DNA from: Bradyrhizobium sp. 1(2017)
GTDB taxonomy: Bacteria; Pseudomonadota; Alphaproteobacteria; Rhizobiales; Xanthobacteraceae
Assembly: GCF_011602485.2 (NCBI RefSeq)
Contig: NZ_CP050022.2
Span: 7,026,001-7,090,000 of the forward strand
Length of the DNA: 64,000 nucleotides
Direction of reading: 5' to 3'
In this document: piece after piece, positions 16,584-25,966 of the stretch
Layout: every line of letters starts with the position of its first letter
Numbering within the stretch: the stretch's first letter is position 1
Program-made: the position numbers and the translations under genes
Notes under the pieces: model-generated
Told to the model about the DNA's origin: nothing
The model's input: the letters and a program-made list of their open reading frames with translations, nothing else
Database searches by the model: none

Positions 16584-17504
16584 TTAGGACACAACCGGTG
16601 AGGTTCGCCCCAGCGTCACCTCGACGATCTCCGGCGGCACGCCGAAGCGGAGCGGCATGATGCTGCAGCCGAGGCCGCCGGAGATGATGACGTCGCATTT
16701 CAGCCTGATATGACCATAAGCGAGCCGGATGCCGTGCTGCGGCGGAACCGCCGGCGACCAGCCGAGCAGGCGGACCTGGCCGCCATGGGTGTGGCCGGAC
16801 AATTGCAGCGCGACGCGCGCGGGCACGCGCGGCGCGATGTTGGGTTCATGGGCGAGCAGGATGATCGGCGCATCGTCCGTAACCTTGGCGAGCGTCGCGC
16901 TGAGATCGTCGGCGCCGAAGCGCACCATGGCGCGAAACCGGCGCGCCGGCAGGAAGGCGAGCTGATCACCGAGGCCGGCGAGCCAGAACGGGCGGCCGTC
17001 CTTGGTGAGACGCACCGCGTCGTTCTCGTAGACGGGAATGCCGGCCGCTTCCAGCGCACGATGCGCGACGGTCGGCCCCTGCCCGGCCCGCTGCACCGTC
17101 CTGTCGTCCCAATAATCGTGGTTGCCCATGACGGCATGGACGCCGAGCGGCGCCTTGAGGCCGGCCAGCACCCTGGCCCATTCGCTCGAGGGGATGATGC
17201 GCGTGACGTGGTGCAGGCCGGCGACGTAGTCGCCGAGCAGCACGATGAGGTCGGCGTTGAGCGCATTGGTGCGGTCGACGATGGCCTCGATCCGCTCCAG
17301 CGGCATCCAGGGATCGCAGGCATGGACGTCGGCGATGACCGCGATCTTGAGCGGAAGATCGGCCGGCCACTGCCGCGGCGTCGGATGATAGCGGGTGACG
17401 CGAAGCCGCAGCACCGGCTCGACGGCAACGCCATAGGCGGCAGTGGAGATGCCGAGAGCGGACAGGCCGCCGATGGAGCGGATGAGACGACGCCGTGTGA
17501 TCAT
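16584..17504 (-). CDS. Calcineurin-like metallophosphoesterase with Tat-type signal
   Basis: A 306-residue member of the YkuE/YaeI-like metallophosphatase group. The full set of dimetal motifs is present: DVHACD, GDYVAG, GNHDYW, a His in LAHEPN and GHTHGGQ. The N-terminus, with RRRLIRSIGG and a hydrophobic stretch ending in a small-residue site, looks like a twin-arginine signal followed by a membrane anchor, so it probably acts at the periplasmic face. Relatives hydrolyse UDP-diacylglucosamine or other phosphodiesters, but the substrate is unknown here. The ATG at 17502-17504 gives the signal at the correct position. An in-frame upstream extension is not conserved in character. Confidence 0.87.
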   Translation of the reverse strand: MITRRRLIRSIGGLSALGISTAAYGVAVEPVLRLRVTRYHPTPRQWPADLPLKIAVIADVHACDPWMPLERIEAIVDRTNALNADLIVLLGDYVAGLHHVTRIIPSSEWARVLAGLKAPLGVHAVMGNHDYWDDRTVQRAGQGPTVAHRALEAAGIPVYENDAVRLTKDGRPFWLAGLGDQLAFLPARRFRAMVRFGADDLSATLAKVTDDAPIILLAHEPNIAPRVPARVALQLSGHTHGGQVRLLGWSPAVPPQHGIRLAYGHIRLKCDVIISGGLGCSIMPLRFGVPPEIVEVTLGRTSPVVS

Positions 17505-17610
17505 GGAGCACGTTTTTCCGATACAGCCTCTCGATGCGGTCCGATTGAAGCGGAATTGGGGTGCGTCCGTGCAGGCCGTCTGCATCCTCGTGCAGAGGCC
17601 TGCACAAACA

Positions 17611-18480
17611 TCACCAGCGGCTTTCGCCGATCAGCGCATCCAGCCGCGCCTTCAATTCGTCGGGTGCCCGGTAATACCAGACACCGCCGAGCAGGTCGCG
17701 GAAACGTTCGTTGACACGCGCCTCGCGCTCGATGCGCTCGATCGTTGCGGCGTTGATCACGTCTTCGAGGGGCCCGGCGGCCAGCAGCGACAGCAGCACG
17801 GGATTGGCCTCGATCTTCAGGATTTCCAGGACCAGGTCGATCAACCCGTCGGGATCCTCCTCGCGCAAGTCGCGCTCGAAATCCATGATCGCAAACAGAT
17901 TGTCGTCCTGGTCGCGATCGGACTTGGAATATTGCTCGATCCAGGCGCGGGCGAGCGCTGCGGTCGACATGCTGGCGCAATCGAGCGGCTCGCGCGGCGT
18001 GCGCTGGGCCAGATGGTCGGTCTGCCAGGCGTCGCAGTCGGCAAGCCCTGCCATGCGCGACAACAAAGGATCGTCGGGCGCGACATGCACGCCCCCGAGC
18101 AACCAGCGCAGCCGATCATGGTGCACCGCCTCATGCTCGATGCGCGCGATTACCGCCTCGCCATGCGCATGGAGCAGCGACAGCAGGAACTTGTCGTTGA
18201 GCTGCATCACCGTCGGCTTGTCGGCCTCGACCTCGAGCACCTCCAGCACGAGATCGAGCGCCTGTTGCGGCCGGCGGTGCGGCAGACGATCGAAATAGAG
18301 TTTTAGGGCCCAGACGCTGCCGGCCTGGTCGCGCCGGCTGACGCGCTGAAGCGCGCACCACATCGACGCCAGCTCGCTGATCGGCATCGGATCCAGGAAC
18401 GCTTCGGTCTCGTCAGGCGTGCGCAGCTGCGGCGCGGCCGCGATGACCTCGAGCGGCCCAGTGTCGTCCGTCAGACCCAT
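17611..18480 (-). CDS. Protein with two DUF6869-like repeats
   Basis: A soluble, acidic protein of 289 residues with an internal duplication. The first copy (about residues 50-135) contains LDLVLEVLEVEADKP, ARIEHEAVHHDRLRWLLGGV. The second (about 192-275) contains IDLVLEILKIEANPV, LAAGPLEDVI, RIEREARVNERFRDLLGGVW. AGPLED and RIE-EA...-LLGGVW are typical of the DUF6869 family, which has no assigned function. The first copy has lost the AGPLED element. It is encoded on the same strand as ruvB, 97 bases from its stop, so run-on from ruvCAB is possible. No motif suggests an enzyme. It looks like a helical-repeat or interaction protein. Confidence 0.75.
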   Translation of the reverse strand: MGLTDDTGPLEVIAAAPQLRTPDETEAFLDPMPISELASMWCALQRVSRRDQAGSVWALKLYFDRLPHRRPQQALDLVLEVLEVEADKPTVMQLNDKFLLSLLHAHGEAVIARIEHEAVHHDRLRWLLGGVHVAPDDPLLSRMAGLADCDAWQTDHLAQRTPREPLDCASMSTAALARAWIEQYSKSDRDQDDNLFAIMDFERDLREEDPDGLIDLVLEILKIEANPVLLSLLAAGPLEDVINAATIERIEREARVNERFRDLLGGVWYYRAPDELKARLDALIGESRW

Positions 18481-18577
18481 TCTTCCAACTCCGATCCGTA
18501 TGCGTGCGCGGCGACGCCGTTCGCCGCGCTTCGGATTAGTGATGGGATTGAAGCGGTGGGTTCACCAGTTGCGGCAG

Positions 18578-19636
18578 TCAGTCGTCCTCGGACTGATCCG
18601 TGCCGAACAAGCCGAACTGGGCCGGGTCGCGATTGGGCTCGGCGAGCCCGAGATGGCGGAAGGCGTGCGACGTCAGCAGGCGGCCGCGCGGGGTGCGCTG
18701 GAGATAGCCGCACTGGATTAGATAGGGCTCGATGATGTCCTCGATCGCATCGCGCGGTTCCGACAGGGCTGCGGCCATGGTCTCGACGCCGACCGGGCCG
18801 CCGCCATAGTTCATCGCGATGGTCGTGAGATAGCGGCGGTCCATGGCGTCGAGTCCCGCGGCATCGACCTCGAGCGCGCTCAGCGCGTGATCGGCGATGT
18901 TGCGGTCGATCTTGTCGGCATCGGCCGCCGAGGCGAAATCGCGCACGCGGCGGAGCAGACGGCCCGCGATGCGCGGCGTGCCGCGGGCCCGGCGCGCGAT
19001 CTCGTTGGCGCCATCAGCGCTCATGCCGACATTGAGCACGCGCGCCCCGCGGCTGACGATGCTCTCGAGCTCCTCGATCGTGTAGAAATTCAGCCGCACC
19101 GGAATACCGAAGCGGTCGCGCAAGGGATTGGTGAGCAGGCCCGCGCGCGTAGTGGCGCCGACGAGCGTGAATTTCGACAGCTCGATCTTCACCGAGCGCG
19201 CCGCCGGCCCCTCGCCGATGATGAGGTCGAGCTGAAAGTCCTCCATCGCGGGATAGAGCACTTCTTCCACCGCCGGGCTGAGGCGATGGATTTCGTCGAT
19301 GAAGAGCACGTCGCGCTCTTCGAGATTGGTGAGGAGGGCGGCGAGATCGCCGGCCTTGGCGATGACGGGACCCGAGGTGGCGCGGAAGCCGACGCCGAGC
19401 TCCTTCGCCACAATCTGCGCCAGCGTGGTCTTGCCGAGACCGGGCGGCCCGACGAACAGCACGTGGTCCAGCGCCTCGCCGCGCTTGCGCGCCGCCTCGA
19501 TGAAGATCGAGAGGTTCTTGCGCGCCTGCGCCTGGCCGACGAAATCGGACAGCGATTGCGGCCGCAGCGCGGTGTCGCCGACATCATCGCTGCGGCGCTC
19601 GGGCGAGACCATGCGGTTGGCCTTGGGGTCGCTCAC
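18578..19636 (-). CDS. ruvB: Holliday junction branch migration DNA helicase RuvB
   Basis: RuvB is the hexameric AAA+ motor that drives branch migration of Holliday junctions with RuvA. The 352-residue product has Walker [10 protein letters not shown] at 63-71, Walker B with DEIHRL, sensor-1 region [18 protein letters not shown], and the C-terminal winged helix with RTPRGR. The start overlaps the ruvA stop by four bases. Order ruvC-ruvA-ruvB in one operon is standard for alphaproteobacteria. Confidence 0.97.
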   Translation of the reverse strand: MSDPKANRMVSPERRSDDVGDTALRPQSLSDFVGQAQARKNLSIFIEAARKRGEALDHVLFVGPPGLGKTTLAQIVAKELGVGFRATSGPVIAKAGDLAALLTNLEERDVLFIDEIHRLSPAVEEVLYPAMEDFQLDLIIGEGPAARSVKIELSKFTLVGATTRAGLLTNPLRDRFGIPVRLNFYTIEELESIVSRGARVLNVGMSADGANEIARRARGTPRIAGRLLRRVRDFASAADADKIDRNIADHALSALEVDAAGLDAMDRRYLTTIAMNYGGGPVGVETMAAALSEPRDAIEDIIEPYLIQCGYLQRTPRGRLLTSHAFRHLGLAEPNRDPAQFGLFGTDQSEDD

Positions 19637-20250
19637 TTCGCGAGCTCCTTCAGGCCAAGCCGAATCAGCTGGGCCGTTTCGGCATTCTCACCCGCACTGC
19701 GGGAGGCCGATGCAATCGCCGCGGCCGCCTGCGGCTGGCCATAGCCGAGATTGACCAGCGCGGAGATCGCGTCCGCCACGGGTCGCGGCGCGCGCTGGTC
19801 GTCGACTGCACCGGCGAGATGCACCACGGCCGGATCGACATTGGCAAAGGCCGGCGCCTTGTCCTTCAACTCGGTGACGATGCGCTCGGCGACCTTGGGG
19901 CCGACGCCGGGTGTGCGCGCCACCGCGGCCTTGTCGCGCAGCGCGATGGCATTGGCGAGATCGGCCGGCGACAGCGTGCCGAGCACGGCGAGCGCGACCT
20001 TGGCGCCGACGCCCTGCACGGTCTGGAGCAGGCGAAACCATTCGCGCTCCTGATCGGTGCGGAAGCCGAACAGCTTGATCTGGTCCTCGCGGACATAGGT
20101 CTCGATCGACAGCACGGCGGCTTCGCCCGGCGAGGGCAGATGCTGCAAGGTGCGCGAGGAGCAATGCACCTGATAGCCGACGCCGCCGACGTCGAGGATG
20201 ACGAAATCCTCGCCGTAGGAATCGATCAGGCCCTTGAGCTTGCCGATCAT
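19633..20250 (-). CDS. ruvA: Holliday junction branch migration protein RuvA
   Basis: A 205-residue RuvA, the tetrameric junction-binding partner of RuvB. The N-terminal OB-fold starts [16 protein letters not shown] and contains [11 protein letters not shown]. The tandem helix-hairpin-helix DNA-binding motifs are around [16 protein letters not shown] and [12 protein letters not shown]. The C-terminal domain III, with [14 protein letters not shown], contacts RuvB. Both ends overlap neighbours by four bases (ruvC stop, ruvB start), indicating translational coupling. Confidence 0.97.
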   Translation of the reverse strand: MIGKLKGLIDSYGEDFVILDVGGVGYQVHCSSRTLQHLPSPGEAAVLSIETYVREDQIKLFGFRTDQEREWFRLLQTVQGVGAKVALAVLGTLSPADLANAIALRDKAAVARTPGVGPKVAERIVTELKDKAPAFANVDPAVVHLAGAVDDQRAPRPVADAISALVNLGYGQPQAAAAIASASRSAGENAETAQLIRLGLKELAK

Positions 20251-20774
20251 ATCCCCACCACCTTCAGCCTGAGCGCGGTGCTCTGGCGGTGATGGGCGTG
20301 GGTGATGGCGATGGCGAGCGCGTCGGCGGCGTCCGCGGTCGGCGGCTCGGCTTTCGGCAGCAATATCTTCAGCATCATCGCGATCTGGTGCTTGTCGGCA
20401 TGACCGGCGCCAACCACGGTCTTCTTGACCTGGTTGGGCGCATATTCAGCGACGCTGATGCCGAACATAGCCGGCGCCAGCATGGCGACGCCGCGGGCCT
20501 GGCCCAGCTTCAGCGTCGCAACCCCGTCCTTGTTGATGAAGGTCTGCTCGACCGCGGCTTCCATCGGCTTGTGATCCGACAGCACGGCCGCGAGCCCTTC
20601 ATGGATGCCGAGCAGCCGGCTCGACAGCGGCAGATCATCCGGCGGTTCCACCGAACCGCAGGCAACGTAGATCAGGCGATTGCCGTCGGCCTCGATCACG
20701 CCCCAGCCGGTGCGGCGCAGGCCGGGGTCGATGCCGATGATGCGAACGGGTTGGCGAATCGGGGGTGCGGTCAT
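20247..20774 (-). CDS. ruvC: Crossover junction endodeoxyribonuclease RuvC
   Basis: A 175-residue Holliday junction resolvase. Acidic catalytic residues are visible: Asp16 in [13 protein letters not shown], Glu in AVEQTF, and the Asp pair in [14 protein letters not shown]. The start ATG at 20772-20774 is chosen because it gives the usual N-terminus a few residues before the first beta strand. A long open extension upstream runs into an intergenic repeat and is not used. It is the first gene of ruvCAB. The yebC gene follows the usual neighbourhood, separated by a repeat. Confidence 0.96.
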   Translation of the reverse strand: MTAPPIRQPVRIIGIDPGLRRTGWGVIEADGNRLIYVACGSVEPPDDLPLSSRLLGIHEGLAAVLSDHKPMEAAVEQTFINKDGVATLKLGQARGVAMLAPAMFGISVAEYAPNQVKKTVVGAGHADKHQIAMMLKILLPKAEPPTADAADALAIAITHAHHRQSTALRLKVVGI

Positions 20775-20842
20775 GGGCCAGTGATAGCTGCTGGCCCATG
20801 ATAGCGAAACAGAAACAGAACAGAAGTCCCCGGGGAAAGGTG

Positions 20843-20960
20843 CTCTCGTGCCCCGGGCGCAGCGCGGCACGCAGTGCGGCGCTGCTGAACCGGGGGCCAT
20901 GTTGCCCCTGGTACGCGAGGAGCGATGGGTCCGGCTCTGCGCCGCGTCCGGGACACGAGA
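20843..20960. repeat. Paired-palindrome intergenic repeat (family C, copy 1)
   Basis: About 118 bases between the ruvC start and the yebC stop. It begins TCTCGTGCCCCGGGCGC and ends GCGTCCGGGACACGAGA, so the outer ends are inverted copies. Internal arms include GCGGCGCTGC and a CCGGGGGCC/GGGTCCGG core. Related copies are at 38671-38800 and 52119-52240. Confidence 0.75.
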
Positions 20961-20966
20961 AACGAC

Positions 20967-21713
20967 TCAGCCGCCCATCTTCGCGACCAGAGCGTCCGAT
21001 ATCTCGAAATTGGCGTAGACCTGCTGCACGTCGTCGTGCTCGTTGAGCAGGTCCATCAGCTTCAGGAGCTTCTCGCCGGTCTCGTCATCGACCGCGACCG
21101 TGTTCTGCGGCTTCCAGATCAGCGCCGCCTTGCGCGGCTCGCCGAACTTGGCTTCCAGCGCCTTGGCAACGTCGCGATAGCCTTCGGTGGAGGCGTAGAT
21201 CTCGTGGCCGCCCTCACCGGACACGACATCGTCGGCGCCGGCCTCGATCGCCGCATCCAGCACCGCGTCGTCGGAGGCGACGCTGCGGTCGTATTCGATG
21301 ATGCCGGTGCGGTCGAACATGAAGGAGACCGAGCCGGTCTCGCCCAGATTGCCGCCGGACTTGGTGAAGAAGGAGCGGATGTCGGAAGCGGCGCGGTTGC
21401 GGTTGTCGGTCAGCGCCTCGACGATGACGGCGACGCCACCGGGGCCGTAGCCCTCGTAGCGGATTTCGTCATAGTTCTCGCCGTCGCTGCCGAGCGCCTT
21501 CTTGATGGCGCGCTCGATATTGTCCTTCGGCATGTTCTCCTGGCGCGCGGCGATCACGGCGGCGCGCAGGCGCGGGTTCATGGCGGGGTCGGGGGTGCCG
21601 AGCTTGGCCGCGACGGTGATTTCCCGCGCCAGCTTGCCGAACAGCTTCGACTTCTGCGCATCCTGCCGCCCCTTGCGGTGCATGATGTTCTTGAATTGGG
21701 AATGTCCGGCCAT
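20967..21713 (-). CDS. yebC: YebC/PmpR family regulator / translation factor
   Basis: A 248-residue YebC-family protein starting [19 protein letters not shown], the strongly conserved N-terminus. The central [13 protein letters not shown] and [19 protein letters not shown] motifs are intact, and the acidic C-terminal domain is present. Members were described as transcriptional regulators, and recent work on the family links them to relief of ribosome stalling at proline stretches. It lies upstream of ruvC in the usual alphaproteobacterial order, separated by a family C repeat. It is divergent from the chemoreceptor gene at 21938. Confidence 0.95.
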   Translation of the reverse strand: MAGHSQFKNIMHRKGRQDAQKSKLFGKLAREITVAAKLGTPDPAMNPRLRAAVIAARQENMPKDNIERAIKKALGSDGENYDEIRYEGYGPGGVAVIVEALTDNRNRAASDIRSFFTKSGGNLGETGSVSFMFDRTGIIEYDRSVASDDAVLDAAIEAGADDVVSGEGGHEIYASTEGYRDVAKALEAKFGEPRKAALIWKPQNTVAVDDETGEKLLKLMDLLNEHDDVQQVYANFEISDALVAKMGG

Positions 21714-21937
21714 GCGTGGTCTCTTGAATGGTCTTTGGAAGCGTTCGCCGATGGGGTGGGAAGCGCGGCCTTATAGGCCGCCAACCCACCGGAATCAAAG
21801 GGCTCTCGTTGCCTTAAGGTAGCACCGTAGAGGTAGCCGCCGTAATGACCCGTGCCTAGAGGTCGGGCATCGTTAACCCTGATTTCATTCCGGTCTGCGA
21901 AAATAGCGTCCGCCCGTTCCCCGACAAGAGAGACGTG

Positions 21938-23683
21938 ATGGCGTTCGGACTATTTCGGAAGCGCCTGCCGGATATGACGCCTGCGGCAGCCCCCCAGGCT
22001 GCGCTGCCGGTGGCCAATTCCGAGCCCGCCCCGGCCGCCGAAGGCGATTCCGCCAGGGAAATCCTGGAATTGCTGGAACTCGAGCTCGGAGCGATGATTC
22101 GCCAGCTCGAGCGCGCCGCCAATTCCGTGGCCGGCGGCGCCGAGGCGACCGCCACCACGCTGGCCGCGATTCGCGACCGCACCGACGCCCTGACCGGCCG
22201 GACCAATGCCGCGCAATCGACCGCATCCACCTTCGCCCAAGCCGCCGACAAATTCACCCAGTCCGCCCACGGAATCGGAGCGCAGGTCCGCGAAGCCGGC
22301 AAGCTGGCCGACGAGGCCAGCGCCGCCGCCCAGGAAGCGCGCGCCAATGTCGACCGCCTGCGCGAATCCTCCGCCGCGATCGGCAATGTCGTCAACCTGA
22401 TCGCCCAGATCGCGCGGCAGACGACGCTGCTCGCGCTCAACTCGACCATCGAGGCCGCGCGGGCCGGCGCCGCAGGCAAGGGCTTTGCGGTCGTCGCGAC
22501 CGAGGTCAAGGCCCTCGCAGTGCAGACGCAAGGCGCGACGGAAGAGATCACCAGGAAGATCGACGCGCTCCAGCGCGACGCCGCCGGCTCCGCGGATGCG
22601 GTGCATCGCATCTCGCAGGCGATCGAAGCGATCCGACCGGTGTTCGAGACCGTCAACGGCGCCGTCGCCGAGCAAAACGTCACCACCAGCGAAGTTTCCG
22701 GCAATGCCGCGAGCGCCTCGGAGTTCATCGTCTCGGTCGGCGAGAGCGCCGCCGAGATCGACGCCGCGACCAAGGCGGCCGAGACCCATGGCGAGAACGT
22801 TGCCAGTGCCGGCAAGGCCGTCACCACCTTCGCGCAGAAGCTGAAATCGCGCTGCGCCGTGCTGCTCCGCCAGAGTGAGCACGACGACCGGCGCAAGACC
22901 GAGCGCCTGCCCTGCCATCTCAAGCTCGAAACCGCGCGCGGCGTGCTGCCGGTCTATGAAATCTCCATGGACGGCGTGCTGATTGGCGGTGCCGATGCCG
23001 GCCGGCTCGCATCACAATCAATGATCGAAGGCACGCTCGAAGCGGTCGGCGCCTGCCGCCTGCGCGTGGTCGAGCAATCCAAGGCCGGGGCCCGCGCGCA
23101 ATTCGTCAGCCCCGACGCCGAGCTCCGCGAGAAGATCGAAGACAGGCTCTGGTCGATCCATGAGGAGAACACGGAGTTCGTGACCCGTGCCATGGAAGCG
23201 GGCAACGCGCTGACCAGGATATTCGAACAGGCGGTCGCGCGCCGCGAGATCGGGATCGACGACCTCTTCGATGTCGACTACGTGGAGATTGCCGGGACCA
23301 ATCCGCAGCAATACCGCACGAGATATCTGGACTGGGCCGACCGCGCGCTGCCGCCCTTCCAGGAGGCGTTTTTGGCAAAGGACCAGCGCATGGCATTCTG
23401 CGCCATGGTCGACCGCAACGGCTTCCTGCCGGTGCACAACAAGATCTATTCGCATCCGCAGCGGCCGGGCGATGCCGCCTGGAACACGGCCAACAGCCGC
23501 AACCGGCGGATATTCAACGATCCGGCGGGGTTGGCGGCCGCGCGCAACCTGCGCTCGTACCTCGTCCAGAGCTATGCGCGGGACATGGGCAACGGAAACA
23601 CCGTGAGGATGCGGGAGATCGACGTCCCGATCCGCGTGCAGGGCCGGCACTGGGGCGGATTCCGCACCGCTTACAAGCTCTAG
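21938..23683 (+). CDS. Soluble methyl-accepting chemotaxis protein with PilZ-like segment and C-terminal sensory domain
   Basis: A 581-residue chemoreceptor with no apparent transmembrane helix, so it is probably cytoplasmic. The signalling hairpin tip is [20 protein letters not shown] followed by GKGFAVVATEVKALA, at about residues 155-190. After the coiled coil, residues about 310-360 (DDRRKTERLPCHLKL ... EISMDGVLIGG) resemble a PilZ c-di-GMP-binding domain. The last 165 residues (IAGTNPQQY to GRHWGGFRTAY) match the C-terminus of the next gene and look like a Cache/PAS-type sensor. The order, signalling domain first and sensor last, is the reverse of classical receptors. I use ATG 21938, directly after an in-frame GTG. 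Confidence 0.88.
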   Translation: MAFGLFRKRLPDMTPAAAPQAALPVANSEPAPAAEGDSAREILELLELELGAMIRQLERAANSVAGGAEATATTLAAIRDRTDALTGRTNAAQSTASTFAQAADKFTQSAHGIGAQVREAGKLADEASAAAQEARANVDRLRESSAAIGNVVNLIAQIARQTTLLALNSTIEAARAGAAGKGFAVVATEVKALAVQTQGATEEITRKIDALQRDAAGSADAVHRISQAIEAIRPVFETVNGAVAEQNVTTSEVSGNAASASEFIVSVGESAAEIDAATKAAETHGENVASAGKAVTTFAQKLKSRCAVLLRQSEHDDRRKTERLPCHLKLETARGVLPVYEISMDGVLIGGADAGRLASQSMIEGTLEAVGACRLRVVEQSKAGARAQFVSPDAELREKIEDRLWSIHEENTEFVTRAMEAGNALTRIFEQAVARREIGIDDLFDVDYVEIAGTNPQQYRTRYLDWADRALPPFQEAFLAKDQRMAFCAMVDRNGFLPVHNKIYSHPQRPGDAAWNTANSRNRRIFNDPAGLAAARNLRSYLVQSYARDMGNGNTVRMREIDVPIRVQGRHWGGFRTAYKL

Positions 23684-23864
23684 GGCGCGATCCGGCAAGT
23701 CGTGCAGCGTCTCTCGGCAAGTCCAAATCAAAGAAACAAGGCGAACTGCTCCCTCGTGCACGCTCAGGCAAGACCGCGGCGACGAATCATCCCTTAGAGT
23801 CGGGATTGGAATGGGAATGCCGCGGTGGGCCGGCGAACGGCTCTGACTGGAGGATTCATCGAAC

Positions 23865-25289
23865 ATGTCCGTCGCACAACTTGCCGTCATGGACACCGGC
23901 TCCAACCGGACGCTGGCCGAACGGCTGATCGACCAGCTCGCCGATCGCATCGGCGGCCTCGGCGTGGAACTCGCCGATATCGCCGGCAATGTCCAGGAAG
24001 TCGCAAGCCGCGTCGCGAACCAGTCGGAACGGTTCCACCATCTTCAGAAGACGGCCGAGACGATGGTCACGGCCAATCACGACATCGCCAATGCATCGCA
24101 GGCAGTGCAAACGACCGCGTCCGCCGCTGTCGGCGAAATCGCGCAGTCGCGCAGCGCGGTCGACACCGCGGTGAGCCACATCTCCGAGCTCGTCGCCGCC
24201 GTGGAACGCATCGAGGCGCGCCTGAGCGCGGTCGGCTCGGCGCTGGCGCAGGTGGCCAAGGTGTCCGGCTCGATCGAGGCGATCGCCAAACAGACCAATT
24301 TGCTGGCGCTGAACGCGACGATCGAGGCGGCGCGGGCCGGCAATGCCGGCCGCGGCTTCGCGGTGGTCGCCAGCGAAGTAAAGAACCTCGCGGAAGCCAC
24401 CCGCCAGGCAACGCATCAGATCTCCGACACCGTGCGCGATCTCGACGGCCAGATCGAAGGCCTGATCGGCGAGAGCAGCGACGCCTCGCAGCGCGCCAAG
24501 ACCGCGGGCGAAGGCGCCCAGCAGATCTCGGGCATCATCTCGCGGGTCCAGCAGGGTTTCGCGTCGGTCGAGGCGGAGATCGACAGCGTCACGCGCGCGG
24601 CGACCTCCAATCTCGGACATTGCGACACCGTCATCAACGAGCTCAACGAGCTTGCCAAGGGCGTCGACCTGTCCTCGCGCGATCTCAAGAGCGCCGATCA
24701 GCGCGTGACGAAGCTGCTCGACACCTCCGAAGGCCTGATCGCGCTGATCGCCGACAGCGGCGTGGAGACGTCGGACGCGCCGCTGATCCGCGTCGTCGTC
24801 GAGACCGCCAAGCGGATCTCGGCGGAGTTCGAAGCCGCCATCGATCGCGGCGACGTCACGCTCGACCAGCTCATGGACGAGACATACCGCGACATTCCCG
24901 GCACCGATCCAAAGCAATATCTCACCAACTACGTCGATTTCACCGACCGCGTGCTGCCCGCGATTCAGGACCCGATCCAGAAATCCGATCCCCGCATCGT
25001 GTTCTGCGTCGCCTGGGCCAAGGGCGGCTACCTGCCGACGCACAACCCCAATTATCGCCTGCCGCAGGGCAAGGACCCGGTCTGGAACAACGCCAATTGC
25101 CGCAACCGCCGCCTGTTCACCGATCGCGCGGTGAAGAAGGTCGCGGCCAACACCAAGCCGTTCCTGCTGCAGACCTACCGCCGCGACATGGGCGGCGGGC
25201 AGTTCGTGCTGATGAAGGATCTGTCTTCGCCGATCATGGTCCGCGGCAGGCACTGGGGCGCCTTCCGGATGGGCTTTCGCCAGAGCTGA
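23865..25289 (+). CDS. Soluble methyl-accepting chemotaxis protein with C-terminal sensory domain
   Basis: A 474-residue chemoreceptor lacking membrane helices. The kinase-control hairpin tip [20 protein letters not shown] and [15 protein letters not shown] is at about residues 140-178, flanked by heptad-rich coiled coils. The C-terminal domain, from [16 protein letters not shown] to [11 protein letters not shown], parallels the upstream chemoreceptor. It keeps the spaced motifs [14 protein letters not shown] and YRRDMG. It lacks the PilZ-like insert. The gene begins 181 bases after its paralogue and has a GGAGGATT site before the ATG. No che genes are adjacent, so it would signal to a CheA/CheW array encoded elsewhere. 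Confidence 0.9.
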   Translation: MSVAQLAVMDTGSNRTLAERLIDQLADRIGGLGVELADIAGNVQEVASRVANQSERFHHLQKTAETMVTANHDIANASQAVQTTASAAVGEIAQSRSAVDTAVSHISELVAAVERIEARLSAVGSALAQVAKVSGSIEAIAKQTNLLALNATIEAARAGNAGRGFAVVASEVKNLAEATRQATHQISDTVRDLDGQIEGLIGESSDASQRAKTAGEGAQQISGIISRVQQGFASVEAEIDSVTRAATSNLGHCDTVINELNELAKGVDLSSRDLKSADQRVTKLLDTSEGLIALIADSGVETSDAPLIRVVVETAKRISAEFEAAIDRGDVTLDQLMDETYRDIPGTDPKQYLTNYVDFTDRVLPAIQDPIQKSDPRIVFCVAWAKGGYLPTHNPNYRLPQGKDPVWNNANCRNRRLFTDRAVKKVAANTKPFLLQTYRRDMGGGQFVLMKDLSSPIMVRGRHWGAFRMGFRQS

Positions 25290-25966
25290 CGGCCCTCCGG
25301 CATCCCTGAAACAAAAAGTGCGAAAACAACCCCATGCACAGTAGCCGGGGCATGCGGAATCAATGACCTGGGCGCATGCATGATCAAGCGCCGACGCGCG
25401 ATGCAGTCAGCCCGGGCCGCGGATGACCTCTCCCGGCAAGAGAGGTGATCCGGGTGCCAGGCGCGGATCGCCGCGTTCTACGGTTGACCCGTCGGGCAAA
25501 ACAGGGGCATATTGCCAATATTCCGAAATCGCGGCGCTGCCCTTCCGACCTCCCCAGGCCGGACAATAGGCCGTGCCATCGACGGACGCCTTGGCTCTTG
25601 CGTCGCAGAGCCGGCGCAGCGCCTTTGCGACCGATCCCTGCGGCGCGCGACCGCCGCCGATTTTTTTCTAATCGCACGCATTTCGTCATCGCACGGCTTT
25701 GCCGATTCACACGATCATCTGCGGATGTCGAGGGCGCGCGCGATGAAAAAACGTCAAAAAATGACGCTTATCATATCAATTAGCCCGGAATCGCTGCAGC
25801 GATCGCCGCACAAATTCGTGAACGTCATGGCCTGACGCGTTGGCAGCGCAAATATGCATCGCCCGATTTATCGACGCTTCATCGTTTCGCATCGGTATGA
25901 TTATTGTCGCGCGCGAATTCGCCGACTAGATCGCCGCAAGCGATCCGGCGAGCAGAGGGGATGCAT
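25290..25966. other. 677-bp gene-free region with possible orphan transcript
   Basis: No convincing gene is seen. Short open frames here lack family resemblance and good ribosome sites. The region does hold structure. There is a hairpin ACCTCTC/GAGAGGT at 25426-25446. A sigma70-like pair follows: TTGACC at 25484-25489, an 18-base spacer, and CATATT at 25508-25513. A terminator-like stem with T7 is at 25640-25667, and a CGTCA/TGACG dyad is at 25752-25766. The last 230 bases are AT-richer than the surroundings and probably contain the promoter of the molybdenum hydroxylase operon. Confidence 0.5.
25640..25667 (+). terminator. Candidate Rho-independent terminator in gene-free region
   Basis: Stem GCGGCG (25640-25645) pairs with CGCCGC (25652-25657) over a six-base loop. 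Three bases then precede a run of seven T. It lies 350 bases past the chemoreceptor gene, too far to be its obvious terminator, and about 150 bases past a promoter-like pair at 25484-25513. Confidence 0.45.

Noticed and set aside
25743..25835. A 31-codon frame (start ATG 25743) with a GAGGG upstream
   Set aside because: No family, no signal peptide, and the start overlaps a CGTCA/TGACG dyad. It is probably in the promoter area of the next operon.
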